DNA of 64,000 nt, from positions 7,835,211 to 7,899,210 of the forward strand of contig CM035356.1 in NCBI GenBank assembly GCA_020137815.1, read 5' to 3'. The notes under the pieces were generated by a model that worked only from the letters and a program-made list of their open reading frames with translations, had not been told where the DNA came from and ran no database searches. Origin of the DNA: Hormiphora californensis. Its lineage: Eukaryota > Ctenophora > Tentaculata > Cydippida > Pleurobrachiidae. This document shows, piece by piece, positions 35,400 through 53,254 of this stretch. How positions within the stretch are numbered: the stretch's first letter is position 1; the number at the start of each line of letters is the position of its first letter. A program made the position numbers and the translations under genes.

Positions 35400-35987
35400 A
35401 TGAAACGGTCAGAACACCTAGATTGGGATACATACTTCATGTCAGTGGCATTTCTTACCGCTCAACGAAGCAAAGATCCTAACACACAAGTTGGCGCTTG
35501 TATAGTGAACTCCGAGATGAAGATAGTGGGAGTTGGTTACAACGGGATGCCTAGGGGTTGTAGCGATGATGTTCTTCCGTGGGCCAAGGTGGGGAAAACT
35601 AAAAATGATACCAAATACCCTTTTGTGTGCCATGCTGAGATGAACGCTATTCTGAATAAAAACTCTTCTGATGTTAAAGGTTGTACGATTTATTGCAACC
35701 TTTTTCCATGTAACGAGTGTACCAAGATAATCATTCAATCTGGTATCAGCAAGTTGGTGTATTTCTCTGCAAAATACCGGGGAACGGAGATGTTCGAGGC
35801 ATCCGTTAAAATGTTAGACTTGGCAGGTATTGCATACAGACATTTCCGACCAAAGGAAAGTAAACTTGTCCTTGATTTTACTGTGTTTGAAGATGTGAAA
35901 TATGATGAGAGCGAAGGGGATGAATTACAGAACAAAAGACGAAAGTGTGATGAAACAAAAACAGATGTGGTGAAAAATGGTAGTTGA
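35400..35987 (+). CDS. DCTD: Deoxycytidylate (dCMP) deaminase
   Basis: A 195-residue open frame without introns. The zinc-dependent deaminase signature is complete: CHAEMNAI, with the His and catalytic Glu, and FPCNECTK with the two zinc Cys. The N-terminus ([20 protein letters not shown]) and [19 protein letters not shown] are typical of DCTD, which converts dCMP to dUMP for thymidylate synthesis. A Lys-rich C-terminal extension ([11 protein letters not shown]-like) goes beyond the usual length. A TTATTTTAG acceptor stands directly before the CCATG, so an untranslated 5' exon may exist. The coding part in a single exon is unlike human DCTD. A polyadenylation-like AATAAA follows at about 36087. 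The next gene starts 178 bp downstream on the same strand. Confidence 0.95.
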   Translation: MKRSEHLDWDTYFMSVAFLTAQRSKDPNTQVGACIVNSEMKIVGVGYNGMPRGCSDDVLPWAKVGKTKNDTKYPFVCHAEMNAILNKNSSDVKGCTIYCNLFPCNECTKIIIQSGISKLVYFSAKYRGTEMFEASVKMLDLAGIAYRHFRPKESKLVLDFTVFEDVKYDESEGDELQNKRRKCDETKTDVVKNGS

Positions 35988-36164
35988 TATTTTTATTTTT
36001 CAAAGCTTATTTTTATTTATTTTAGCTCTTTTCAATGGTTTCTGTACTATTTAACATTTCTATTCCCTATATTTCTAATTTACTGATAATAAAACTAACC
36101 TGAGAAATTGTATTTTTCTTGTCTATCCATGCAACATGATTTAACACAAATCCCTAATGTCAGG

Positions 36165-38434
36165 ATGTCTGGAATATGTAACAATTTTAAACGGACTGGA
36201 AAATGCCGGTTTGGGGATAACTGTAAATTCCAACACGTTCGAGGCGGGAAACGGAAAGTAGCTCGAATAACATGTCCTCGATTTAGCTCTAAGGAAGGTA
36301 ATAATTGTAATATATGGGACCAGTTACAGATTCGTTCCCAGGCATCAATGGATGCATGGCTGGGAATAAAGTGAGTGCTGACGTGCGCATTCAGCTTTAC
36401 TTTCTATTCAATTTACTTGACGTGCAGCAATGCAGCATGGTTCCTACAGACCCTCCCGCATGCCCGGCCATCAGGGAACGTCTCCGGATGGCCGGGCATC
36501 AATCTGTAACTGGTGCGTATGTTTATTGTTTATTGGCAGATCTAGATATGACAGTAATTGTGAGTATAGAAACTTGTAATAATAATAAACTTGTCTCATC
36601 CCTAGGGTGCCAGGGAGACTGTAAACTAGCACACGCATTTGAACAAGACACTGAGTTACTCGGGATGTTCGAGAGGGGCATCAATATCATCAACATCAGG
36701 GTGGATGATGTCAAGGGCAAGATGAGGGACCAGGCATCGCTTCAGGATATGTACGATCTACCTGTGGATTTAGTTGAGGAAAATGCCGGACCTACTACAT
36801 CGATTGATATTAATCTAGACCCCACGTCAATTAGTAATCTCAATGCTAACGCTGTTTCTTTCCACCCAATTTTAACTTCATCAACATCCCAAGAGAGGTG
36901 TACACCAACAACAGCCACCACAGAACAGGGTGGAGGAGGTCCATCTCTAGCTGGTGGAGGTCCATCTCTAGGAGGAGGAGGTCCATCTCTAGCTGGTGGA
37001 GGCCCATCTCTAGCTGGTGGAGGTCCAACTCTGGCTGGTGGAGGTCCAACTCTGGCTGGAGGAGGTCCATCTCTAGCTGGTGCCAAGGTGGTAACCACCC
37101 TTACTGGCGATGAGTACACAAGGGAGGTCCAACAAGTAACCAGGCTATACCGGGATCACTGCCAACTCCACGAAACAGACAGTGGCACTCTCATTCAACT
37201 CCAACATAAACCAACCGACCCGGATTGGAATCTCACGATAACAGAGATATCCCTGGATCTGTTTGTGCCGGTGAGCTACCCTGCTACCCAGTGTACACTG
37301 GAGTTTAGTGATGATCGGGTGAGTGAGAGGACGGAGGACAAGATAAATGCAGCAATAGCGGAGGAGCTGGTGCTACGGGAGGGTAGCTTGTGTGTGAGGC
37401 CCCTGCTCCGATGGATCGACCGGAACATCGGGGATATGCTCCAGGTGGAGAGTCAACTTAGAACAGCTCTCTCCCTCGCTGTACACAGACATGGCGGTGA
37501 TGAGAGTGATAGTGAGAGTGGGAGTGAGAGTGAGGTTGGGACAACAGCCGCTGATTCTACTGAGTTTATGTTTGGTGAACAAGGTACCTCCATCAGGCTG
37601 CTTGACATTGATTTCCATTGTACTGGTGATGGTCTCATCGTCCAATCCCTTCTCCTCCTACTGCAGTGTTTGCGGTGTAAACAGCAAATGGAGGCCACTC
37701 TCACACCAGGTCTAAGTCACGTGACTGCGTGTACAAGGTGCAACAGTGAGATCACATGCACCCTGCACAAGAAGTTGTGTAATCAGAAGAGCTGTTCGCT
37801 TGCTTGTGTTGATCTGGTTGGGTGTAGTGTGGCTGATGCTCTTATTGCCCGCAGTCAGCTCTCTATTATTTGTACATTGTGCTCCAATTCAACCTATATT
37901 GGACCCTCCCCCGGAACCACTACCACATCTTTCTGTCGGTCATGCGGTGCCAAGATTACCCTCTCTTTTGATCGTGTCCGCCTCGTTGTTATAACTCCCC
38001 CGGCTCCCAGCGGGAAACAGAGGTCACGTGCTAAAGTTGACAAGGGGTATGTCGAGGGACAGCCGTTACCAGATTCAGGCGCTTGCCGGCACTACCGGAA
38101 ATCAAACAGATGGTTTAGGTTTGCTTGTTGTGGCCGGTTGTTCCCCTGTGATAAATGTCACGACCAGGCCCTCCCAGATTGCCCCATGGAGTTTGGTAAT
38201 AGGATGGTGTGCGGGTTTTGTGCTAGAGAACAACCCACCAGACAGCAGTGCAAGTTCTGTCATGGAGATTGTGGTACTGGGGTAAAGAGCCATCACTGGG
38301 AGGGAGGCAAGGGGTGCAGGGATGTTCGCCGGATGTGTCAGAATGATAGCAGGAAGTATAAAAATCGGAACAAAACCGTCTGTCAGAAAGACAAACGGAC
38401 TGGAAAACAGAAAGCTGATAAAAGGGATTCTTGA
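36165..38434 (+). CDS. CCCH and CHY zinc-finger protein with Gly-Pro-Ser repeat
   Basis: The first exon (36165 to about 36296) encodes a CCCH finger: ICNNFKRTGKCRFGDNCKFQ then HV. A short intron of about 44 bp, ending in TTCCCAG, links it in phase with the long frame that stops at 38434. An in-frame stretch with GTGAGT and GTGCAG borders (about 36370-36427) may be one more small intron. A second Cys-rich segment reads GCQGDCKLAHAF. The middle contains seven GGGPSLA-type heptads, then an RWD-like region (TITEISLDLFVPVSYPATQC). Several CxxC pairs follow. The C-terminus has a CHY zinc finger (GACRHYRKSNRWFRFACCGR, then FPCDKCHDQ, CGFCAREQPT, CKFCHGDCG). CHY fingers bind zinc and occur in ubiquitin ligases and redox factors. 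Precise function is unknown to me. Confidence 0.8.
36930..37085 (+). repeat. In-frame minisatellite encoding GGGPSLA heptads
   Basis: Seven units of 21-24 bases (GGTGGAGGTCCATCTCTAGC and variants) inside the CHY protein gene. Units are nearly identical at the DNA level, which implies recent expansion. Confidence 0.9.
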
Positions 38435-38553
38435 TTTGTCGTGTTTTGATTTTGATTAACGTTTTAAATGCAGCTAATTTTTGATTCATTTATTTGGGTG
38501 TAGTGATGAAAATCTAAATTGACATTTTTCTTGTGCCATGTGTGTATTACTTG

Positions 38554-45104
<6,551 letters not shown>

Positions 45105-45244
45105 AGGTACACAATCAAGACTCTCTAGCTCTTTTTATCTTGTAAATATTCACACTATCTATTTATCTGTCCCTAATTTACGCTCTATTTCTTTTTCTTT
45201 TCATCATTTTGCCACATATATCACGGTTTCATCTCGGAAGGGAT

Positions 45245-45649
45245 CTAGTTCCAGTAAGAGGCTAGTTTAGGTCCATCCACATCTTCGAAGTCTCCGAAAG
45301 AGTACTTTGCTTCCATCCAAGGCTGGCTGATAACCTCGACAGAGTGGGTTCCAAGCTGAAAACAAAATGGTCACATGGTGGGAGAAAATTAAACAACTGT
45401 AGTTTTACTCCGAAAGGTTTTGAGATACGAATGAATCAAAATGGTGAGAGATTGAATGAGATTAGCAATCCATCCGGCAGGTCTGTGTGGGGTGTATTCG
45501 TGTTATTTGATAACACTTGCATGTATTATTCCCGTAGTATTTTGTTACACTTTCCTTCTCCCCCTCCCTCCCCTTCTTTTGTTTATTGCACATACATGGA
45601 AATTAGAAGTGCACATGTATTCTTTAGGTTATGCATTAATTCCCACTGT

Positions 45650-45717
<68 letters not shown>

Positions 45718-46332
45718 CGCTGCATTTCCTATCCCCTAGTAATCTTACGTTTTCCGTGTCAGCGCAGTTCTCGGTACTAACAAATCCATGGTTTGCCTTC
45801 TCAACACATGCTTTGTTGCTTGTTAGTCCCAGTTTGATGGTGATGATGTACTTCTGTCCGGCTACAACCTGAAATGTTTTGGAATAAAATGTAATATGTG
45901 TGAGTTCATCTGTTAACAAAACTACATGTAGTACAATAGGGATTCCCTATTGTACATACACTTGATAGTTGATAATATGTAGAAGGCTGTATGTTTGAGA
46001 ATCTGAATCTACCTGTGTTTTCACATCGACCACATCTCCGACCAAGATAACGTCTTGAGATGACATGAGGCCAGATCCGCTTGCCCGGGTTTTGAATTCT
46101 CCCAGGGCCTGTTTCACCGCTTCCTGGGCTTCAGGATCCTTCAAGTTAGCAGGGTAGATACCTCCGGGCCTGAAGGGAAATCGGGTGAATTAGCAATACT
46201 ATAAAATTAGTTACGTTGAGAACATAATTCCCAACTAAAATTGGTTACTTACATGCCCAAGATGATGTCCCTTTTTTCCGCCTCATACGCCACACAGGCG
46301 CCAATGAGTACCAGACAAACAATCAATTTCAT
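45245..46332 (-). CDS. Secreted cystatin (type 2-like cysteine protease inhibitor)
   Basis: Four minus-strand exons (46332-46253, 46169-46013, 45868-45749, 45355-45245) join in phase to 155 residues. The N-terminus KLIVCLVLIGACVAYEAEKR is a signal peptide. The mature part has the Gly-Gly of the inhibitory N-terminal trunk (MPGGIYPANLKDPEAQEAVK), the first hairpin loop QVVAGQKYIITIKLG split by an intron exactly after the Gln, and the second hairpin Pro-Trp in VEVISQPWMEAKYSF. Cystatins plug the active site of papain-family proteases such as cathepsins. Cysteines around TSNKACVEK and STENCADTE could form a disulfide. The gene is convergent with RUVBL2 (140 bp between stops). Confidence 0.92.
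45653..45716. repeat. (CT)n microsatellite in the last cystatin intron
   Basis: About 60 bp of CT on the plus strand, which means AG in the cystatin transcript. Confidence 0.9.
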
Positions 46333-46407
46333 ACTAGAAACGGAGAATAGGAATATTCTGTCAAATTCAGTTGTACAATAAAAGCGCAGTTACTACACTG
46401 GTGCTCC

Positions 46408-46415
46408 TTTATAAA
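46408..46415 (-). promoter_or_regulatory. Candidate TATA box of the cystatin gene
   Basis: TTTATAAA about 80 bp upstream of the cystatin start codon, at a distance that suits a short 5' leader. No other promoter evidence. Confidence 0.35.
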
Positions 46416-46419
46416 CACA

Positions 46420-48082
<1,663 letters not shown>

Positions 48083-51000
48083 ATGGATGATCCTGAGCGA
48101 ATGAAGGTGCTACAGGATGCTGATCAGAGCACAGCAGAACAATACAGACGATTTCTCTCCAACAAGGTTTATATATTGCCAAGCTCTACTGATACTTTTT
48201 TGTCTATAGATCTAATGGGGATCTAATCATTATATGTCTAGATCAGTGATCTATGATAGACTAGACATGAAGAAAAGGAGGTCCACAAGTTCACAGTGAT
48301 CAGTCATCAGATCACTGTGAACTTGTGGACCTCCTTTTCTTCATTATATCTAGTCTATCATCTCCATTTGTTTGATCCATGTTTCCTCCTGCAGGGTGCG
48401 TGTTTCCTGTCTAAAACAGGGAAAGAGGGAGAGGTAGTTCCGACTCCAATAAACGTTACCCTTCTCCCAACACCCGTCTCACGAAGTGCATACGAACACG
48501 TAAAAGCAGTTCAGGTAAATGAATTCAGAGTTTGTATATCAAGTTAAGGATAAACAACAGCAGAAGACTTGAATGAACAATTATATTCCCCAATTATATA
48601 GTTGTCATCAGATCTACTAACTACTTCCCAACTCTGTTAACACAATCCCCCCTATTTCAGGATCCCCTAAACCGGCTGATAGACAGTGTCAGTAGGGATG
48701 TAGATTATGTGACAGAATGTGTCCTACCGACCACTTCCGTGGATTATCTTGCCAAGCGACTCCTTGATATATACCATCAGTGCAAGGTAAGGGGTGTGGA
48801 GTGTGTACTGAGTACTCGGTCCATATCCGTTTTCACATTTGGTCCTTCTATAGATCCGTCTCCAGAGTCCTGCCTGACCCGCCAATACCCCCCCCCCCTT
48901 GTCGAATTACTCAACAACCCTCCCCCTTCTTGTCGAATTACCCTCCATCCACCCCCTCTTGTTGAATTACTCAACCCCCCCCCCCCCCCCCCCAGGATGA
49001 TGAGGGCAAGATCACGCTGGGTATGTATCGCCACGATTACATGTTCCACACCCAAGATCCCCGTGCTCCGGAGGCCATTACCAAGGGTCAGTTCAAAATG
49101 GTTGAAGTGAATCTGATGAGTGCAGCACTTCTAGGAACTGGAAATCTTGCCATGCAGCTCCATAGCAACGTGTTAGGTGAGTCCCTTGCAACACGTGTAA
49201 GGAACAACTGAGTCCATAGCAACGCGTGTTAGGAGCAACTGAGTCCATAGCAACGCGATATATAGGCTGTAAGGACAACTTAATACTTATAGCATAATTC
49301 CTGATCTCCATTGCCCTAACAACTCTAATCTCCATCCTAATTCTCCTCAGGACACAAGATGCCAGACAGGGTCCAGCCATTCGAACGGACCCTACCTCCC
49401 ATGGTAAAGGGAGCGTACGAAGCACACAAACTGTACAATCGACCTGACAGTGTCTTCCTTTTCTTGGGTAATATTTGTACAGGGAATTGCCATCATGTGA
49501 ACATGTGTTCTTGTTCAAATAAATTGAAATCAGTCATCTTTTGTCTAAAACAACCACTCCCCAATTTCAGTTGCGCCTGACGATTTCAACTGGTTCGACC
49601 AACAAAAGATAATCGATGAACTATGGGAGGTATATGGGATACGAAGTCTCAAAATGACGTATGAAGAATTCATGAGAGAGGGCAAAGTGGACGAAGATCG
49701 GAGGTGAGCGTCACAGATATTAAAACAGAGGTGGTAGATAGACAAAACAATTAAAACTTGCTGAGGGGTGGACAACAAATGAAAAGTTTAGCTGTAGTAC
49801 AACAGGTCCTATACAATTACAACACGCTACATAGTTCTACATTGTACACTATTCAGTGTGATGTGTAAGAGAGGGGCGGTTGTAACTCAGCTCAAGTAAC
49901 CCTCAGTTAACACCACATATTAATAAAATCAAAATTTCTCTCATAAAACTGAAATACAGTTGCTAGAATAATCACTTGAAAACATGGCCAACAAGATATA
50001 TTTTAGGTACTGGGTGAGAGGGAGCGAGGTTGCAATTATCTACTTCCGAACGCACTGGAACGAGTCACATTACACTACAGAGGAGCATTGGGAGGCACGT
50101 CTGAAGATGGAGAAAAGTAGGGCCATTGTCGTGCCCAATATTCGTCACCAAGTTCTCAACCTCAAGCTGTTCCAACAAGCGTTCCTAAAACCCGGCATAG
50201 TTGAAAGGTAAAGTGAAAAAGAGCACATGTTTCTCTCTCCCGCCCGCGTAATTCTACATTCTATCGGGCCCAGGTTCATGGGGTCTGGGGAATGGAGCTA
50301 ATTAGCCAGAAACATTTGGCTTTGTAAGTGTTGAGGTTTTGCAGCAGTACAAATGAGTGTTTACACTTTTTATCGCCGTAAAATCCATGCTATTTTAGGT
50401 ATCTGAATGCAGAGGATTCCTCCAAGGTCCGGACTGTATTTGCCCAACTCCACCAACTGTCCCTCGGACCGGAAGGAGATCGTGCTGCTCAACTTGCCTT
50501 TGATTCTCCGCAGGGATGGGTATTGAAACCATCACGTGAGGGAGGCGGCAACAACTTCTGGGATGACGAGATGTTGGAAAAACTTCGCGAACTGAAAGGA
50601 TCTGAGAAACGTGAAGCATACGTGTTGATGGAAAAATTGAGACCCCCTCACATACCCAATAGGTAAGGTTACGACGTGATCTTTAGCTTTAGTTTAATTG
50701 GTCGCACTAAAAAAATCCTTCTCAGGTAGCCTCGACCTCAATAGCTTTCCATGATTTAACCTATGATTTTCTTTGCAGGGTAGTCCGTAATCGGCCAAAT
50801 TCATCACCAGAACTTACAGAAATTTTCGACACAACCGGGGAGCTCGGACTTCACTGTGTTTTCGTAGCAGATTCCCAAGGAAAGGTAAGTTGGCTTTCGA
50901 ACAATTGTGTTTTCAATTCATTTTTGTTTTGCGTCTACGGAAAACAGACAGAAAGGACGGAAAGAAGGTTTATACATCGCGTCGATCTGCTATCGGTTAT

Positions 51001-51240
51001 TTCTATGTGGTTAGTGTAAGCTGGTTTGGTTACCGTTTCGAAGTTGTCCATCTAATATTTTGGTCAGGGTGATGCTTACTTACTAGATGGGATCCTTTTT
51101 AACTCAAATAATTCTTTCAGGTCGTTATGAATGAAGTTGCTGGACCACTAATGAGAACAAAACCAGCTTCATGTAACGAAGGAGGTGTAGCAATTGGTAT
51201 TGGCGTTATGGACTCGGTTGTTTTTGATAAAGAGAAGTGA
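48083..51240 (+). CDS. GSS: Glutathione synthetase
   Basis: Ten exons (48083-48166, 48395-48514, 48661-48786, 48996-49176, 49351-49467, 49571-49703, 50007-50207, 50399-50662, 50779-50884, 51121-51240) join in phase to 483 residues, close to the usual eukaryotic length. Landmarks are LGMYRHDYMFH, then GQFKMVEVNLMSAALLG at the substrate site, EVAIIYFRTHWNESHYTTEE, WVLKPSREGGGNNFWDDEML (the ATP-grasp glycine-rich loop) and YVLMEKLRPPHIPNR. The C-terminus has MRTKPASCNEGGVAIGIGVM, the usual lid and glycine-triad region. The cytosolic enzyme ligates gamma-glutamylcysteine to glycine with ATP. The family usually has EINTISASFGG where this reads EVNLMSAALLG, so the substrate loop is diverged. The exon 4 acceptor follows a 17-base C run. 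Confidence 0.95.
48253..48361. repeat. Near-perfect 49/52-bp hairpin in GSS intron 1
   Basis: The left arm (48253-48301, with GGAGGTCCACAAGTTCACAG) and right arm (48310-48361, with CTGTGAACTTGTGGACCTCC) pair with a single 3-base bulge around the 8-base loop AGTCATCA. The transcript of GSS would fold into a 109-base hairpin. Confidence 0.85.
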
Positions 51241-51903
51241 AGGGTGAAGAGAAGTGATGCGAAGAGAAGTCTTTGACAAGAAATATTGATAGGAGACTTG
51301 ATTGAGGAAGGGGCTGGAAATTTAGGACAATAGTGAATGTTTTTGATTATAATATTAATACACACCGTAGTGAAGTTTGCATTTTATTTTCCCGATTTTA
51401 TTTTCTGATTTTTATGTTTCAATTGCTTTCTAGACAGCAAATCAAACGTGTTTTCTATTTGAAGTTATTCCTGCTAATTGCAATGAACAAAATACAAATG
51501 AACATCAAACGTAAAGTTTCATCAAGTGAGTCAATATCTGACAATGACAGGTTCTACAATTGTCTCGATTTTATTTGATCTGCATGAGCAGTTGGTATTC
51601 ACAGGCTCCGTATACCGAGATTGTGCCTGGCATTGTGGCGTAACAAGACTGAAGAGGCAAGACTGAAATGGTAGTGGCAACCCTGTCGGACACCCTGTCA
51701 AAAGTGTGTCAATGAAAATGAAATGGAGCAGCCGCTTCCGTCGCGCGCGCGACTGCTGGTGAAAGAACGTCATTTCAGCAGTGAAATAACTTTGCGGTCA
51801 AGAGATTTCCATATTCAAGTTGCCTGCCTTCGTTACGCTTGACGCCGTGGGGTATTTTACTACGTACTTTTGACATCGTATAGTCTTGAAATCTTTACCA
51901 ATC

Positions 51904-52968
51904 ATGGGTGCCGTTGACTTGACAATAACTGGTTCTAACTACAAAAAGATAGTCACTGACAGAACGTTGGATCGAGAGGGATTCTTTATTCCAAACCCTC
52001 CGCACAAACTTGACATGAGGAGGGTTAAATCTGCTGCCATTTCGCGTAGCCAGGAGCCTAATCACGGTCGTAAATCTATACTAACAAACAATAGTCCGAT
52101 GATTCGGCCCAAATCTGCCGCAGTTAGTCTCTCCCGACGACCAGAAATTGTGGAGAAAGAGAATGAAAATCAAAACGAACATCCCGTTCGCTGGACAACA
52201 CAGCAAGTTCATCAAAATGATATGTCGAAAGCCAAGCATAAACTGAATGTGTGTGAGGTGATGGAGAGAATGAGGGCCAAATCATCAGATTGTGCTGGAG
52301 CAACCGCACCACCTTGCTCCCCCAAAGGTGGCAGTGCGATTGTGGGGAAACGATTCGTTCCTGAACAGCCGGTGGAGCCACCATGTAATACTGCCGGTAC
52401 CGGGGGAGCTATACCTAACGGTTACCTAAATTACCGGCGACGAAAGCAGCTGAGCTACCTGCAGAAGGACATGACAGTCACGGGGGAACCTTCAGATAAC
52501 AGAGTGATAGAGATTCCTTGTCCTGGTTCGGATGAGCCTGATGAGGAGAGTGTAGAGGTGGTTGGACCTGGACACCACCCTCTCGATCAACCACCCCACC
52601 GCCACATAGACAATACTAGTCTTAACCACCGCCCCTCGGCACCAACTCCACCTCACCACAAGAAATCGACTGGTGGATCAAAATCGGACATTTACCGGAG
52701 CGTCTACCTCAAGGACTACCGGGATTATTCGTCGCCCAAATTTAACGAGTACCGGGAAGCCCAATGTCGGATACCGTGTGGAGTGGACCGGCCCAAACCA
52801 GATACAAGCTATGTCAGGTATACGCCCAACACATACCGGTTCAAAGAGTCCAGAGGTGCGTGGGGAACGAACGGGTGGGACCGCAAACAGCCTCGTGCCC
52901 CCTTTAACCACACCAAAACGGTGACCACCAGACGACCAACTCAGTCAATATATGTGGGAAGCCGGTGA
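51904..52968 (+). CDS. Unrecognised disordered basic protein, single exon
   Basis: A 354-residue open frame from the ATG at 51904. It has a polar, Pro-, Arg- and Lys-rich composition with no hydrophobic core and is probably intrinsically disordered. Two near repeats stand out: RRVKSAAISRS and IRPKSAAVSLS about 35 residues apart. Later there are a Pro/His-rich stretch (GHHPLDQPPHRHIDN), then Tyr-rich segments (YRSVYLKDYRDYSSPKFNEY and SYVRYTPNTYRFKESRGAWG) and an Arg-rich end. Short KSA-type motifs and repeated Tyr-containing segments are common in cilium and microtubule-associated proteins, but I recognise no family and claim none. The lack of introns is unlike its neighbours GSS and the coiled-coil gene. 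The GSS stop is 660 bp upstream. Confidence 0.7.
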   Translation: MGAVDLTITGSNYKKIVTDRTLDREGFFIPNPPHKLDMRRVKSAAISRSQEPNHGRKSILTNNSPMIRPKSAAVSLSRRPEIVEKENENQNEHPVRWTTQQVHQNDMSKAKHKLNVCEVMERMRAKSSDCAGATAPPCSPKGGSAIVGKRFVPEQPVEPPCNTAGTGGAIPNGYLNYRRRKQLSYLQKDMTVTGEPSDNRVIEIPCPGSDEPDEESVEVVGPGHHPLDQPPHRHIDNTSLNHRPSAPTPPHHKKSTGGSKSDIYRSVYLKDYRDYSSPKFNEYREAQCRIPCGVDRPKPDTSYVRYTPNTYRFKESRGAWGTNGWDRKQPRAPFNHTKTVTTRRPTQSIYVGSR

Positions 52969-53254
52969 CGAAGTAGATACGAGGGAGAGAGATTTTAGAA
53001 TTGATTGATAAACAAGTTTTTCGTGTTTTCTTAACAAATTAAAAGTTTCTACATTGTACACAATTTACATAACTTGGGCCGGCCATGGATCTGTAGAAAA
53101 ATAAAACGGGCTATTCAAATATCACCCCGTAATAAGCTGAATCTGAATTCAGATTGTCAATATTGAAATTTTTGTTCGTCCTTGCTCATCACACCCCGGT
53201 TTTGGCGGTTTGAACGGTCACGCGCACAGTGGTGCGGGATTGAGTACTGGCGCG

